A program made the translations under genes and the position numbers. From positions 806,001 through 870,000 of the forward strand of contig NZ_CP054492.1 in assembly GCF_015265455.1 (NCBI RefSeq): a DNA stretch of 64,000 nt, read 5' to 3'. Below are positions 52,277 to 60,313 of the stretch, one piece after another. The notes under the pieces were generated by a model that was given only the letters and a program-made list of their open reading frames with translations, was not told the DNA's origin and did not search any database. The DNA comes from Candidatus Sulfurimonas baltica (GTDB lineage: Bacteria > Campylobacterota > Campylobacteria > Campylobacterales > Sulfurimonadaceae). Each line of letters begins with the position of its first letter. Positions within the stretch are counted from its first letter, which is position 1.

Positions 52277-54787
52277 ATGAAAAATAAAAATTTAAACAAT
52301 TTTGAGAGTGCCTTACTTATTGCCATTTTCTATTTTATATTGGGTATTTTATGGATATACTTTTCTGATACTGTTGTTGAAGCCATCTCTACCGATAAAA
52401 ACAACTTAAATCTTCTTCAAACTTACAAAGGTTTTTTTTACGTCTTCTCTACAAGTATTATCCTCTATTTTATTGTTTTATACTTTTTGAAAAAACAATC
52501 CGAAGCTATGAATCTTATAAAATCCAAACAGGAGTTATATGACAACATTATTAACAGTGTCGAAAATATACTTTTTGTAAAAGATATGGATGGTGTATAT
52601 ATTGCTTGTAATAGTGCTTTTGAAAGATTTATGGGTAGTTCTAAAGATGAGATAATCGGTAAAACAGACTATGATTTTTTTGATAAAGAATCTGCTGATT
52701 TTTTTCGCAACAAAGATAAAAATATAATTTTACAAAACAAACCAAACTCAAACTTTGAGTGGGTTCCTTTTAGCGATGGAAAAGATCGTTACATCTATAC
52801 AGTAAAAGCGCCACTATTAGATACTAATGGTAATGTCTTTGGGGTTGTTGGGAATTCAGCTGACTTTACTGAACAAAAACAGATGGAAGAAAAAATAATA
52901 AATAGTGAAAAAAGATTCTCTGATTTGTTATATAACATAAACTTGGGAGTAGTAGTTCATGCCCCTGATACAACTGTTATTTATAGTAATCCAAAGGCAT
53001 CGGAACTTCTTGGCTTAGACAGTGAAAACATTAAAGGTCGCTTAGCAGCTGATGAGCAATGGGTATTTATTTGTGAAGATGAAACTCCTTTGAAAATTGA
53101 GGATTATCCTGTAAATTTAGTTTTGTCTAGCAAAAAACCTATAAAAAATATAATGATTGGAGTTGTTAATAAAAATAGTATTGAGAGTAAAAAAAGTATT
53201 ATCTGGATATTGGTAAACGGTTTTGCAGCTTTTGATTCTAAAGGCGAGATTACAGAAGTTGTTATAAGTTTTATGGATATTACTGAGCGCAAAGAGGCAG
53301 AAAAGCTACTTCACGAAAGAGAGGAACAATTTAAGTCGTTAATGGAACAATCCCCATCTGTGATTGAAATATATGATTTAGATGGTTTACAAATAGATGT
53401 TAATAGTGCATATGAAAAATTATGGGAATTTCCGGCAAGTCATACTATAAATAAGTTCAATTTATTTAAAAGCGAAGAGGTAAAAAAGACAGGTCTATTG
53501 GAGCATATCAAAATGGCTTATGCTGGTGAATCTGTACATGTACCAATATATCAGTTTAATCCTACCGGTAAAACAGAAGGGAGTGGCTTAGGCAGGGTAC
53601 GTTGGTTAAAGACTATTATTTACCCTTTAAAAGACAATAAAGGAACTGTACAAAACATTGTTATTTCACATGAAGATGTTACAGAACAACAAAATGTTCT
53701 TGAATTACTAGAGCAGAAAAAGAGAGAGTTTGAAACTATAATACTAGAATCGCCAAATCCAATTATGTTGCATAACGAAGATGGTAAAGTTTTAATGGTA
53801 AACAAAGTATGGGAAGAACTTACAGGCTACAGCTTCAGTGAAATAAACACCATAGAAAAATGGACACAAAAAGCATATGGCGAAGAGATGCCAACTGTAA
53901 AAAAACATATAGATGAATTGTATGAGCTCAATAAGGCTGTTGGGGAGGGGGAATACCCTATTATTACAAAAAATAAAGAGATAATTATATGGCAGTTTAG
54001 CTCAGCTCCATTAGGTGTAATGGATGGTAAACGCACTGTCATATCATCAGCAATGGATATTACAGAACTAAAAAGAAAAGATGAAATGTTAATTATACAA
54101 TCACGCTCTGCAGCAATGGGAGAGATGATAAGCATGATTGCTCATCAATGGCGTCAGCCTTTGGCAATTATTGCTATGTGGACAAATAATATGCTATTAG
54201 ATATATCCCTTGATGATTTTAACAGTAAAAGTGCTGAGGAGTACTCTAATAGTATACTTAAACAGACACAATATCTATCTAAAACAATAGATGACTTTAG
54301 AAACTTTTTCAAACCAGATAAGATACTTTCCCCTGTTAAGTTAAAAGATATTTTAGAAGAGACACACTCAATGGTAAAAGATATTCTTGTTAATAATAGT
54401 ATTGAATTTAAATACTCTTATGATTCCGATTCAGAGGTGAGTGCTTATCCAAGAGAGTTGATGCAAGTGTTTGTAAATATCATAAATAATTCTAAAGATT
54501 CAATATTATCCCATAAAGTAGAAAATGCCACGATTGAAATTAAAGTATACGATGATGAAGAGTATGTAAATACAGAGATATGTGATAATGGGAAGGGTAT
54601 AGATAAAAAAATATTACCAAAAATATTTGATCCCTACTTTACTACAAAAGGTGAAATGTCAGGGACAGGTCTTGGACTTTATATGAGTAAAATGATTATA
54701 CATGAACATCTCAGTGGCAAAATCGAGGTTACAAGCGAAGATAGAACCACTTGTTTTAAGATTAGATTACCTATTCTTAAAACGTAA
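52277..54787 (+). CDS. Membrane multi-PAS sensor histidine kinase (orphan)
   Basis: About 836 residues from the ATG at 52277, chosen because AGGA lies 7 bases upstream; an ATG at 52262 is in frame but lacks such a site. Two N-terminal helices (about 10-30 and 48-70) anchor it. Four PAS/PAC units follow (about 80-205, 215-345, 350-480, 490-605; PAC ends such as GNSADFTEQKQ, FMDITERKEAE, ISHEDVTEQQN). The kinase core has H-box RSAAMGEMISMIAHQWRQPL, N-box NIINNSKDSILSH, G1 CDNGKGI and G2 GTGLGLYMSK. No response regulator adjacent. Third kinase of this family in the window. Confidence 0.9.
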   Translation: MKNKNLNNFESALLIAIFYFILGILWIYFSDTVVEAISTDKNNLNLLQTYKGFFYVFSTSIILYFIVLYFLKKQSEAMNLIKSKQELYDNIINSVENILFVKDMDGVYIACNSAFERFMGSSKDEIIGKTDYDFFDKESADFFRNKDKNIILQNKPNSNFEWVPFSDGKDRYIYTVKAPLLDTNGNVFGVVGNSADFTEQKQMEEKIINSEKRFSDLLYNINLGVVVHAPDTTVIYSNPKASELLGLDSENIKGRLAADEQWVFICEDETPLKIEDYPVNLVLSSKKPIKNIMIGVVNKNSIESKKSIIWILVNGFAAFDSKGEITEVVISFMDITERKEAEKLLHEREEQFKSLMEQSPSVIEIYDLDGLQIDVNSAYEKLWEFPASHTINKFNLFKSEEVKKTGLLEHIKMAYAGESVHVPIYQFNPTGKTEGSGLGRVRWLKTIIYPLKDNKGTVQNIVISHEDVTEQQNVLELLEQKKREFETIILESPNPIMLHNEDGKVLMVNKVWEELTGYSFSEINTIEKWTQKAYGEEMPTVKKHIDELYELNKAVGEGEYPIITKNKEIIIWQFSSAPLGVMDGKRTVISSAMDITELKRKDEMLIIQSRSAAMGEMISMIAHQWRQPLAIIAMWTNNMLLDISLDDFNSKSAEEYSNSILKQTQYLSKTIDDFRNFFKPDKILSPVKLKDILEETHSMVKDILVNNSIEFKYSYDSDSEVSAYPRELMQVFVNIINNSKDSILSHKVENATIEIKVYDDEEYVNTEICDNGKGIDKKILPKIFDPYFTTKGEMSGTGLGLYMSKMIIHEHLSGKIEVTSEDRTTCFKIRLPILKT

Positions 54788-54827
54788 TAGTTCTTGAAAT
54801 TAATTTTTTAAGAAAAAATCTACTTAC

Positions 54828-55017
54828 TTACTTACCTACAGTAAGTGAGAAAGCATCTAAATCCGCGTCAGAGTATTTTGCAACTTGACCTTTCATAAGA
54901 CCTTTCATCGGACCACCATAAGTGCCAGCCTTGTACCCCTTAAGAGCATCAGCAATCTCAGCATGAGTCATCTCAGCAACATTTTTAGATTTGTTAAGAG
55001 CAGCTTTGCTCCAATCA
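54828..55017 (-). pseudogene. Cytochrome c553, 3' part, cut off by IS5-type insertion
   Basis: Encodes the C-terminal two thirds of a small class I cytochrome c: DWSKAALNKSKNVAEM, ALKGYKAGTYGG and the axial-methionine region PMKGLMKGQVAKYSDADL, with the usual final helix. The haem-binding CxxCH is absent because it lies in the other fragment (56519-56617). Joining the two halves across one copy of ATCA restores an in-frame 94-residue protein. An open frame reaches 14 bases into the insertion element but has no credible start. Confidence 0.9.
55014..55017. repeat. Target-site duplication, left copy (ATCA)
   Basis: ATCA immediately left of the element, matched by ATCA at 56519-56522 on the right. 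A 4-bp duplication is the usual size for the IS5 group. The same four bases are needed once to restore the cytochrome reading frame. Confidence 0.75.
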
Positions 55018-55126
55018 GGAGACCACTGCACAGTAAATAACCCCAGAACATCAAGGAAAACTCCCTAAAACAAGCACTTTAACAGCACTTTTTGGCTAAA
55101 ATATCTGCTATAAACAAGGTAGAGAC

Positions 55127-56380
55127 ATGGCATTTAAAGATACAAACAACACATTTTCAGATATAGCAATAACATCAAGACTCCATAAGGTAAATTCGTT
55201 TCTTAAAGAGTTAGATTCAATAATAAACTTTGAGAAACTAAGACCAATACTAAATAAAAATGGTAGAGGCGGAAAGAATGCTACTGGCTCGCCTGCTTAT
55301 GACAATGTGTTAATGTTTAGAATACTCCTCGTGCAAAAATACTACAACCTCAGTGATCAATCAATGGAAGATGCACTTTATGTCAATTTATTGTTTATAA
55401 GGTTTGTTGGACTTAGTTTAGAAGATACCGTACCAGACGAATCTACAATTTGTAGATTTAGAAACTCACTACTTGCAAATAAACTATATGATAAGCTTTT
55501 TAATGCAGTCAACAAACAACTAGAAGATAATAACTTTATCGCCAAAGAGGGTAAATCAGTATTAGTAGATGCTTCTCTTATCAAAAGTGAAAACACTCAA
55601 ATCAACAATAAAACTAAAGAGCAAAAAAGTGAAGATAAATTAAAAGTAGAAACTGATAATAGCAAACTAGACATTCAAATAAATGAAGAGCTAAAATCAA
55701 GAACACCTTCAAAAAAGAAAATAGAAAAATTGTTAAACGCTAAAGAATACAATTCAAAAACAATGAAAAACGCTCAACTGGACACACTTCAAGATATAGA
55801 TACTAAAGATGTAAAAATTTCTCAAGAGATTATTGAAAATGAGAAAGATAGCTATGAGCATAAGAATAAAATAGATACAGATATAAGAATAGGTTACCAA
55901 TCCTCAAAAAAACAATATACACAAGGATATAAAACTCATATTGCATCAGATGAAGAGAGCGGAGTGATTCTAAAAACAATGACTACATTTGCTAACACTT
56001 CAGATATAGATGTGCTTGAACCATTTATAGAATCAATTCCAAATGTAAAAGCTTGTTATGCCGATAAAGCCTATAAGTCCAAAGAGATAGATGAGCTTCT
56101 GCAATCAAAAGATATTGAGAATATGATATGTCTTAAAGAGAAGCAGAAAATGAGCAGTGATGAGAGAAAAATCCAGCGAGAAGATGAGAAACCAAAACAC
56201 AAGATAAGAGCAAAAGTTGAACATAGATTCGCAGATTTGAAAGTTCAAATGAAAGGACATACTACAAGATTTATAGGTTTGGTTAGAAACAATATGAATT
56301 TTACCATCGCTTGTATAGCAGCTAACCTAAGATTATTGGCATATAGACAGATGAACATGAGAAAGAGTGTTAATAGATGA
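55127..56380 (+). CDS. IS5-family transposase (DDE)
   Basis: 417 residues. The N-terminal DUF772-type domain (about 35-135) has MFRILLVQKYYNLSDQSMEDAL and VPDESTICRFRNSL; the catalytic DDE core has Asp in VLVDASLIKSE, Asp in ACYADKAYKSKEI and Glu in KVEHRFADLK. A Lys/Glu-rich insertion (about 165-245) between the first and second Asp makes it longer than IS5 itself. The frame is complete and has an AAGGTAGAG ribosome-binding region before the ATG. A likely terminator follows at 56442. Confidence 0.92.
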   Translation: MAFKDTNNTFSDIAITSRLHKVNSFLKELDSIINFEKLRPILNKNGRGGKNATGSPAYDNVLMFRILLVQKYYNLSDQSMEDALYVNLLFIRFVGLSLEDTVPDESTICRFRNSLLANKLYDKLFNAVNKQLEDNNFIAKEGKSVLVDASLIKSENTQINNKTKEQKSEDKLKVETDNSKLDIQINEELKSRTPSKKKIEKLLNAKEYNSKTMKNAQLDTLQDIDTKDVKISQEIIENEKDSYEHKNKIDTDIRIGYQSSKKQYTQGYKTHIASDEESGVILKTMTTFANTSDIDVLEPFIESIPNVKACYADKAYKSKEIDELLQSKDIENMICLKEKQKMSSDERKIQREDEKPKHKIRAKVEHRFADLKVQMKGHTTRFIGLVRNNMNFTIACIAANLRLLAYRQMNMRKSVNR

Positions 56381-56441
56381 AAGAGATAGAAGTAAATATC
56401 TCAAATATCCATAATATTAATGGAATATATTATCAATTTGG

Positions 56442-56464
56442 AATATACGAAAGTGTATTTTTTT
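56442..56464 (+). terminator. Terminator-like hairpin at the IS 3' end
   Basis: AATATAC (56442-56448) and GTGTATT (56453-56459) pair around a GAAA loop (one G-U pair) and run into seven T. It lies 62 bases after the transposase stop inside the element, where it would end transposase transcription. Confidence 0.5.
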
Positions 56465-56518
56465 AAATATTTGCAAAATTAGATGCAAATGAACTTCTTG
56501 TTGTTATGCAGTGCTCCC

Positions 56519-56617
56519 ATCAGTCCCATGACATCCAGTACAAGTGCTAACATTTACCTCAGCCATCAAAGTTGTTGTTGCAGCTAGAGCAACAATTGTA
56601 GTAAAGATTTTTTTCAT
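56519..56617 (-). pseudogene. Cytochrome c553, 5' part (signal peptide and CxxCH)
   Basis: Exactly 33 codons from ATG 56617 to the target-site duplication. It encodes a signal peptide (MKKIFTTIVALAATTTLMA) and the haem-binding motif CTGCH. Reading on into the element gives a few foreign residues and a stop, so only a 37-residue peptide could be made. A GGAA site precedes the ATG on the minus strand. Together with 54828-55017 this was a periplasmic monohaem electron carrier. Confidence 0.9.
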
Positions 56618-56975
56618 TTATATATTTCCTTGGAATTAAATTTAACATATTTGCATATATTTGAATAATTATAGTTACTGTAATCTTAAATGTATATTAA
56701 AATAATTGTAGGTTATATGTTAAAAAGTATATAAGGTACTAGAACATTAATGATAACGATTCGAATAATTCGTAAAAGCTTAAGATATCACATGAAAACA
56801 ACTATATATTTAAAGTAATTACGGTACAATATTTTTAAAAAAGCCTTCATTTAATTTCGTGATTTTATAGTTGTTTTAGTACGTGACTATATAATTACAA
56901 AAGGCTTTTAGAATATAATTATGCTTAAGTTGTTGGTTGATTCATAACTAGCAAATTGCTCTAATAGGAATATAT
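56618..56975. promoter_or_regulatory. Region between the cytochrome and hox with interleaved inverted repeats
   Basis: 358 bases that must hold the hox promoter and the old cytochrome promoter. It contains the palindrome CGAATAATTCG (56762-56772), a perfect 12-bp inverted repeat AAAACAACTATA (56795-56806) / TATAGTTGTTTT (56866-56877), and a 9-bp one AAAAGCCTT (56839-56847) / AAGGCTTTT (56901-56909). The two pairs interleave. They could be regulator sites for hydrogenase expression or RNA structure. No gene seen. Confidence 0.55.
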
Positions 56976-57449
56976 ATGAACTTAAAAGCTGATGATAGAT
57001 TTAAGATGGTTGAAAAAACCATAAAAAAATTAAATTATGATAAAAGTGCTCTTATAGAGGCTTTGCACACTGCTCAGGAGACATTTGGTTATCTCTCAAA
57101 TGATACTCTTAGGTTTATTGCTAAAAGATTAAAACTTCCACACTCTAAAGTTTATGGTGTTGCTACTTTTTATCACTTTTTTAGACTAAAACCAAATGGA
57201 AAACATACGGCAGTTGTATGTATGGGAACAGCTTGTTACATAAAAGGTGCTGATAAAATCATACAACAGTTAGAAGAGCGTTTTGGTATCAAAGCAGGAG
57301 AAACTACAAAAGATGGAATCATTTCAGTGCTTTCTGCTAGATGTGTTGGGGCTTGTTCACTTGCTCCAATAGTTTTATATGATGAAAAACCTATTGGGAA
57401 TCTCAGTCTAGAACAGTCTATACAAAAAGTAGAGGAGCTTATAAAATGA
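56976..57449 (+). CDS. hoxE: NAD-linked [NiFe] hydrogenase diaphorase subunit HoxE (NuoE-like)
   Basis: 157 residues of the thioredoxin-like [2Fe-2S] family. An N-terminal helical part (LIEALHTAQETFGYLSNDTLRFIAKRLKLP, AVATFYHFF-type GVATFYHFFRLKP) is followed by the four cluster cysteines in VCMGTACYIKGA and SARCVGACSLAP. It is the NuoE-like electron-transfer subunit of the bidirectional hydrogenase. An AGGAAT ribosome site precedes the ATG. First gene of hoxEFUYHW; its stop overlaps hoxF (ATGA). Assignment to Hox rather than complex I rests on the adjacent hoxYH. Confidence 0.9.
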   Translation: MNLKADDRFKMVEKTIKKLNYDKSALIEALHTAQETFGYLSNDTLRFIAKRLKLPHSKVYGVATFYHFFRLKPNGKHTAVVCMGTACYIKGADKIIQQLEERFGIKAGETTKDGIISVLSARCVGACSLAPIVLYDEKPIGNLSLEQSIQKVEELIK

Positions 57450-59065
57450 TAGAGTCATTAGAAGAATTACTTGCACATGCCTTGAAAAAGAAAGAGAGTG
57501 AAAAAAATTCTCATGAAGAGTTGAGAGTTTGTATAGGGAGTAGTTGTGCCTCTTTGGGTGCAGATGAACTTAAAAAAGGCTTAAAAACTAAAGTAAAAGA
57601 TGAAAATCTAGATAAGCAATGTAGCGTTAAGGGAGTAGGTTGTAATGGACTATGTTCTGCTGCGATAATGGTTTCTCATTATGATAAAGAAAAAGAGCTA
57701 GAGACAATATATGGTGGAGTTGAACAAAACGACATCGATGATTTAGTTGGTATTATAAAAGACAAAAGTTCTTTAGAGAATAAAAAATGTGATATGAATG
57801 AGCCATTTTTTACAAAGCAGAAAAAAATTGTTTTAGAAAATGCAGGAGTAATTGACCCTGATGATATAGATGACTATATAGCACACGGCGGATATATAGC
57901 TCTATTTACTGCCTTAGAAGAGATGCGTCCAGAAGATATTATCAATGAAGTCAAGGTAAGTGGATTAAGAGGACGAGGAGGAGGAGGTTATCCTACTGGT
58001 CTTAAGTGGGAGACTGTTGCTAAGGTCGAGAGTAATCAAAAGTATATTGTGTGTAATGGTGATGAAGGAGACCCTGGAGCATTTATGGACAGAGCGGTCA
58101 TGGAGGCTGATCCTCATAAAATCATTGAAGGAATGGCTCTATGTGCTTATGCTTGTGGAGCAGACAAAGGTTATATTTATGTAAGAGCAGAGTATCCAGA
58201 AGCTGTAAAAAAATTAAATAAAGCTATAAAACAAGCTAGAAATAATGGAATTCTTGGAAATCAAATAGCCAATAGTGGATTTAATTTTGATTTGGAAGTT
58301 CGTTTGGGTGGTGGTGCCTTTGTGTGTGGAGAAGCTACAGCTCTAGTAACTTCTATAGAGGGAAATAGAGGACAACCTAGACAAAAACCTCCTCATTTGA
58401 GTAATAGCGGTCTTTGGGGAGAACCAACTATATTAAATAACGTAGAAACTTTTGCAAATATAGCACCAATAATAAAAAATGGTGGAGAGTGGTATAGCTC
58501 TATGGGTACCAAAAATTCTACTGGTACAAAAGTTTTTGCATTAACTGGAAATATTAAAAACACAGGACTTGTTGAAGTTCCTATGGGTATAACTTTGCGT
58601 GAACTTATCTATGATATCGGAGGAGGTGTCACGGATGATAAACCTCTAAAGGCGATACAAACAGGAGGTCCAAGTGGTGGATGTATTCCTGAAGAGCTTT
58701 TGGATATCAAAGTGGATTATGACTCATTAAAAGAGGTAGGTTCTATCATGGGAAGTGGCGGACTTATCGTTATGGATGAAAATTCTAATATGCTTGAAGT
58801 TGCACGCTTCTTTATGGAGTTTAGTAAAGATGAATCTTGTGGTAAGTGTGTGCCATGTAGAGTCGGTACAACTGAGCTTACAAACTTACTTGATAAGTTT
58901 GTAAAAAAAGAGGCTAGTAAAAGTGATTTTCAACTTTTAAAAGACATGTGTGAAGTAGTCAAAGAGAGTTCGCTGTGTGGTCTTGGACAAGCTGCTCCAA
59001 ATCCAGTACTAAGTACTATAAAATACTTTGAAAATGAGTATCTTGAAGGTATAAAAGATGATTAA
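57446..59065 (+). CDS. hoxF: NAD-linked hydrogenase diaphorase subunit HoxF
   Basis: 539 residues. An N-terminal thioredoxin-like [2Fe-2S] domain (about 20-105, cysteines in CIGSSCAS and CSVKGVGCNGLCSA), the NADH/FMN domain (NuoF-like) with GLRGRGGGGYPTGLKWE (NADH loop) and CNGDEGDPGAFMDR (FMN), and a C-terminal [4Fe-4S] site ESCGKCVPCRVGT plus CGLGQ. It oxidises or reduces NAD(H), linking it to the hydrogenase. Full length; overlaps hoxE by 4 bases and hoxU by 8. Confidence 0.95.
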   Translation: MIESLEELLAHALKKKESEKNSHEELRVCIGSSCASLGADELKKGLKTKVKDENLDKQCSVKGVGCNGLCSAAIMVSHYDKEKELETIYGGVEQNDIDDLVGIIKDKSSLENKKCDMNEPFFTKQKKIVLENAGVIDPDDIDDYIAHGGYIALFTALEEMRPEDIINEVKVSGLRGRGGGGYPTGLKWETVAKVESNQKYIVCNGDEGDPGAFMDRAVMEADPHKIIEGMALCAYACGADKGYIYVRAEYPEAVKKLNKAIKQARNNGILGNQIANSGFNFDLEVRLGGGAFVCGEATALVTSIEGNRGQPRQKPPHLSNSGLWGEPTILNNVETFANIAPIIKNGGEWYSSMGTKNSTGTKVFALTGNIKNTGLVEVPMGITLRELIYDIGGGVTDDKPLKAIQTGGPSGGCIPEELLDIKVDYDSLKEVGSIMGSGGLIVMDENSNMLEVARFFMEFSKDESCGKCVPCRVGTTELTNLLDKFVKKEASKSDFQLLKDMCEVVKESSLCGLGQAAPNPVLSTIKYFENEYLEGIKDD

Positions 59066-59777
59066 AGATAAAGTAAGAGTAAAAACATTTAAGATTGACG
59101 ATGTTGCTGTAACAGGTAGATCTGATAGTACAATTTTAGAAGTTGCAAAGGAACACGGCATACATATCCCAACGCTTTGTTACTTAGAAGGTTTAAGTTG
59201 TGTTGGAGCTTGTAGAATGTGTATAGTAGAGATTAAAGGTAGTTCAAAACTAATACCATCTTGTACTGCAAAGATAAAAGAAGATATGGAAGTTATAACA
59301 AATTCTTCTAGACTTATAAAACATAGAAAAATGATACTCTCAATGATATTTGCTGAGAGAACTCATACATGTAGTGTATGTGTTTCAAATGGACATTGTG
59401 AACTTCAATCACAAGCTACTGATATAGGACTAGAGCATAGTCTAGTGCCTTATATACATAAAGGTTTTGATGTTGATGCTTCACATAAAGAGTATGTTTA
59501 CGATCCTAACAGATGTATACTTTGTACACGTTGTGTTAGAGTATGTAGCGAAGTAGAGGGTGCTCATGCTTTGGATATCTTAGGACGTGGAATTAGTGCC
59601 AAGATAATTCACGATATGGATGAGCCATGGAGTACAAGCGAGAGTTGTACTAGTTGTGGCAAATGTGTTCAAGTCTGTCCTACGGGAGCACTCTTCGAAA
59701 AAGGTGCTAGTGCTACAGAGATGGTAAAAAAGAAGAGCATTGTAACCAACCTAATTCAAGCGAGGAAAAATAAATGA
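59058..59777 (+). CDS. hoxU: NAD-linked hydrogenase diaphorase subunit HoxU
   Basis: 239 residues. An N-terminal [2Fe-2S] ferredoxin domain (CYLEGLSCVGACRMC, then SCTAKI), a His/Cys [4Fe-4S] segment (HTCSVCVSNGHCELQ) and two ferredoxin-type [4Fe-4S] sites (CILCTRCVRVC, CTSCGKCVQVCPTGAL). It matches the short NuoG-like HoxU, which passes electrons between HoxF and HoxY. Overlaps hoxF by 8 bases and hoxY by 4, so strictly coupled. Confidence 0.94.
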   Translation: MIKDKVRVKTFKIDDVAVTGRSDSTILEVAKEHGIHIPTLCYLEGLSCVGACRMCIVEIKGSSKLIPSCTAKIKEDMEVITNSSRLIKHRKMILSMIFAERTHTCSVCVSNGHCELQSQATDIGLEHSLVPYIHKGFDVDASHKEYVYDPNRCILCTRCVRVCSEVEGAHALDILGRGISAKIIHDMDEPWSTSESCTSCGKCVQVCPTGALFEKGASATEMVKKKSIVTNLIQARKNK

Positions 59778-60313
59778 GTAAAGTAAGAGTAGCAACAATA
59801 TGGCTTGATGGTTGTTCTGGTTGTCATATGTCTTTTTTGGATATGGACGAGAGACTTATTGAACTTGCAGAGTTGATAGATGTAGTTTATAGTCCTTATG
59901 TAGATGCAAAAGAGTTTCCTACAAATGTTGATTTAACTATTGTTGAGGGAGCTTTAAGCACGGATCATGATTTAAAGATGATTAAAAAAATTAGAAAAAA
60001 CTCTAAAAAGATACTCGCACTTGGAGATTGTGCCATCACAGGAAATATCTCGGCTTTAAAAAATCTTTTTGGTACAGAAGCTGTTTTAAAGAAAGGTTAT
60101 TTTGATTTAGTAGATTTTAATGAGAGTGGAGAATATCCATCTAAAATGGTTCCTAAACTCTTAGATAAAGTTATACCTCTAAATGAAGCAGTTGATATAG
60201 ACTTTTTTGTGCCAGGTTGTCCCACTCCAGCTGATGCAATTTATGAAGTTATAAAAGGTATCTTAGAAAATCGAGAAGTTGATATAAGTAAATTGACAAG
60301 GTTTGGAAAATGA
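59774..60313 (+). CDS. hoxY: NAD-linked [NiFe] hydrogenase small subunit HoxY
   Basis: 179 residues. The small subunit with a single proximal [4Fe-4S] cluster: LDGCSGCHMSF at the N-terminus, GDCAITG in the middle and VPGCPTPADAIYEVI near the end. The short length and absence of a twin-arginine signal place it in the cytosolic group 3d (and 3c-like) type, unlike the membrane uptake hydrogenases typical of Campylobacterota. Overlaps hoxU and hoxH by 4 bases each. Confidence 0.94.
   Translation: MSKVRVATIWLDGCSGCHMSFLDMDERLIELAELIDVVYSPYVDAKEFPTNVDLTIVEGALSTDHDLKMIKKIRKNSKKILALGDCAITGNISALKNLFGTEAVLKKGYFDLVDFNESGEYPSKMVPKLLDKVIPLNEAVDIDFFVPGCPTPADAIYEVIKGILENREVDISKLTRFGK

Larger units (their letters stand above)
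55018..56518 (+). mobile_element. IS5-family-like insertion sequence, about 1.5 kb
   Basis: 1501 bp bounded by ATCA duplications and carrying one transposase gene. The ends are imperfect inverted repeats: the left reads GGAGACCACTGCACA and the right, on the other strand, GGGAGCACTGCATA, sharing GG and ACTGCA with one gap. It inserted into a cytochrome c553 gene on the opposite strand. The transposase frame is intact, so the element may still be active. Exact ends are inferred from the restored cytochrome frame. Confidence 0.85.

Noticed and set aside
57446-59777. Complex I (nuoEFG) rather than hydrogenase diaphorase
   Set aside because: The genes are fused into one operon with hoxY and hoxH; HoxF carries an N-terminal thioredoxin-like domain and HoxU is the short NuoG-like form.
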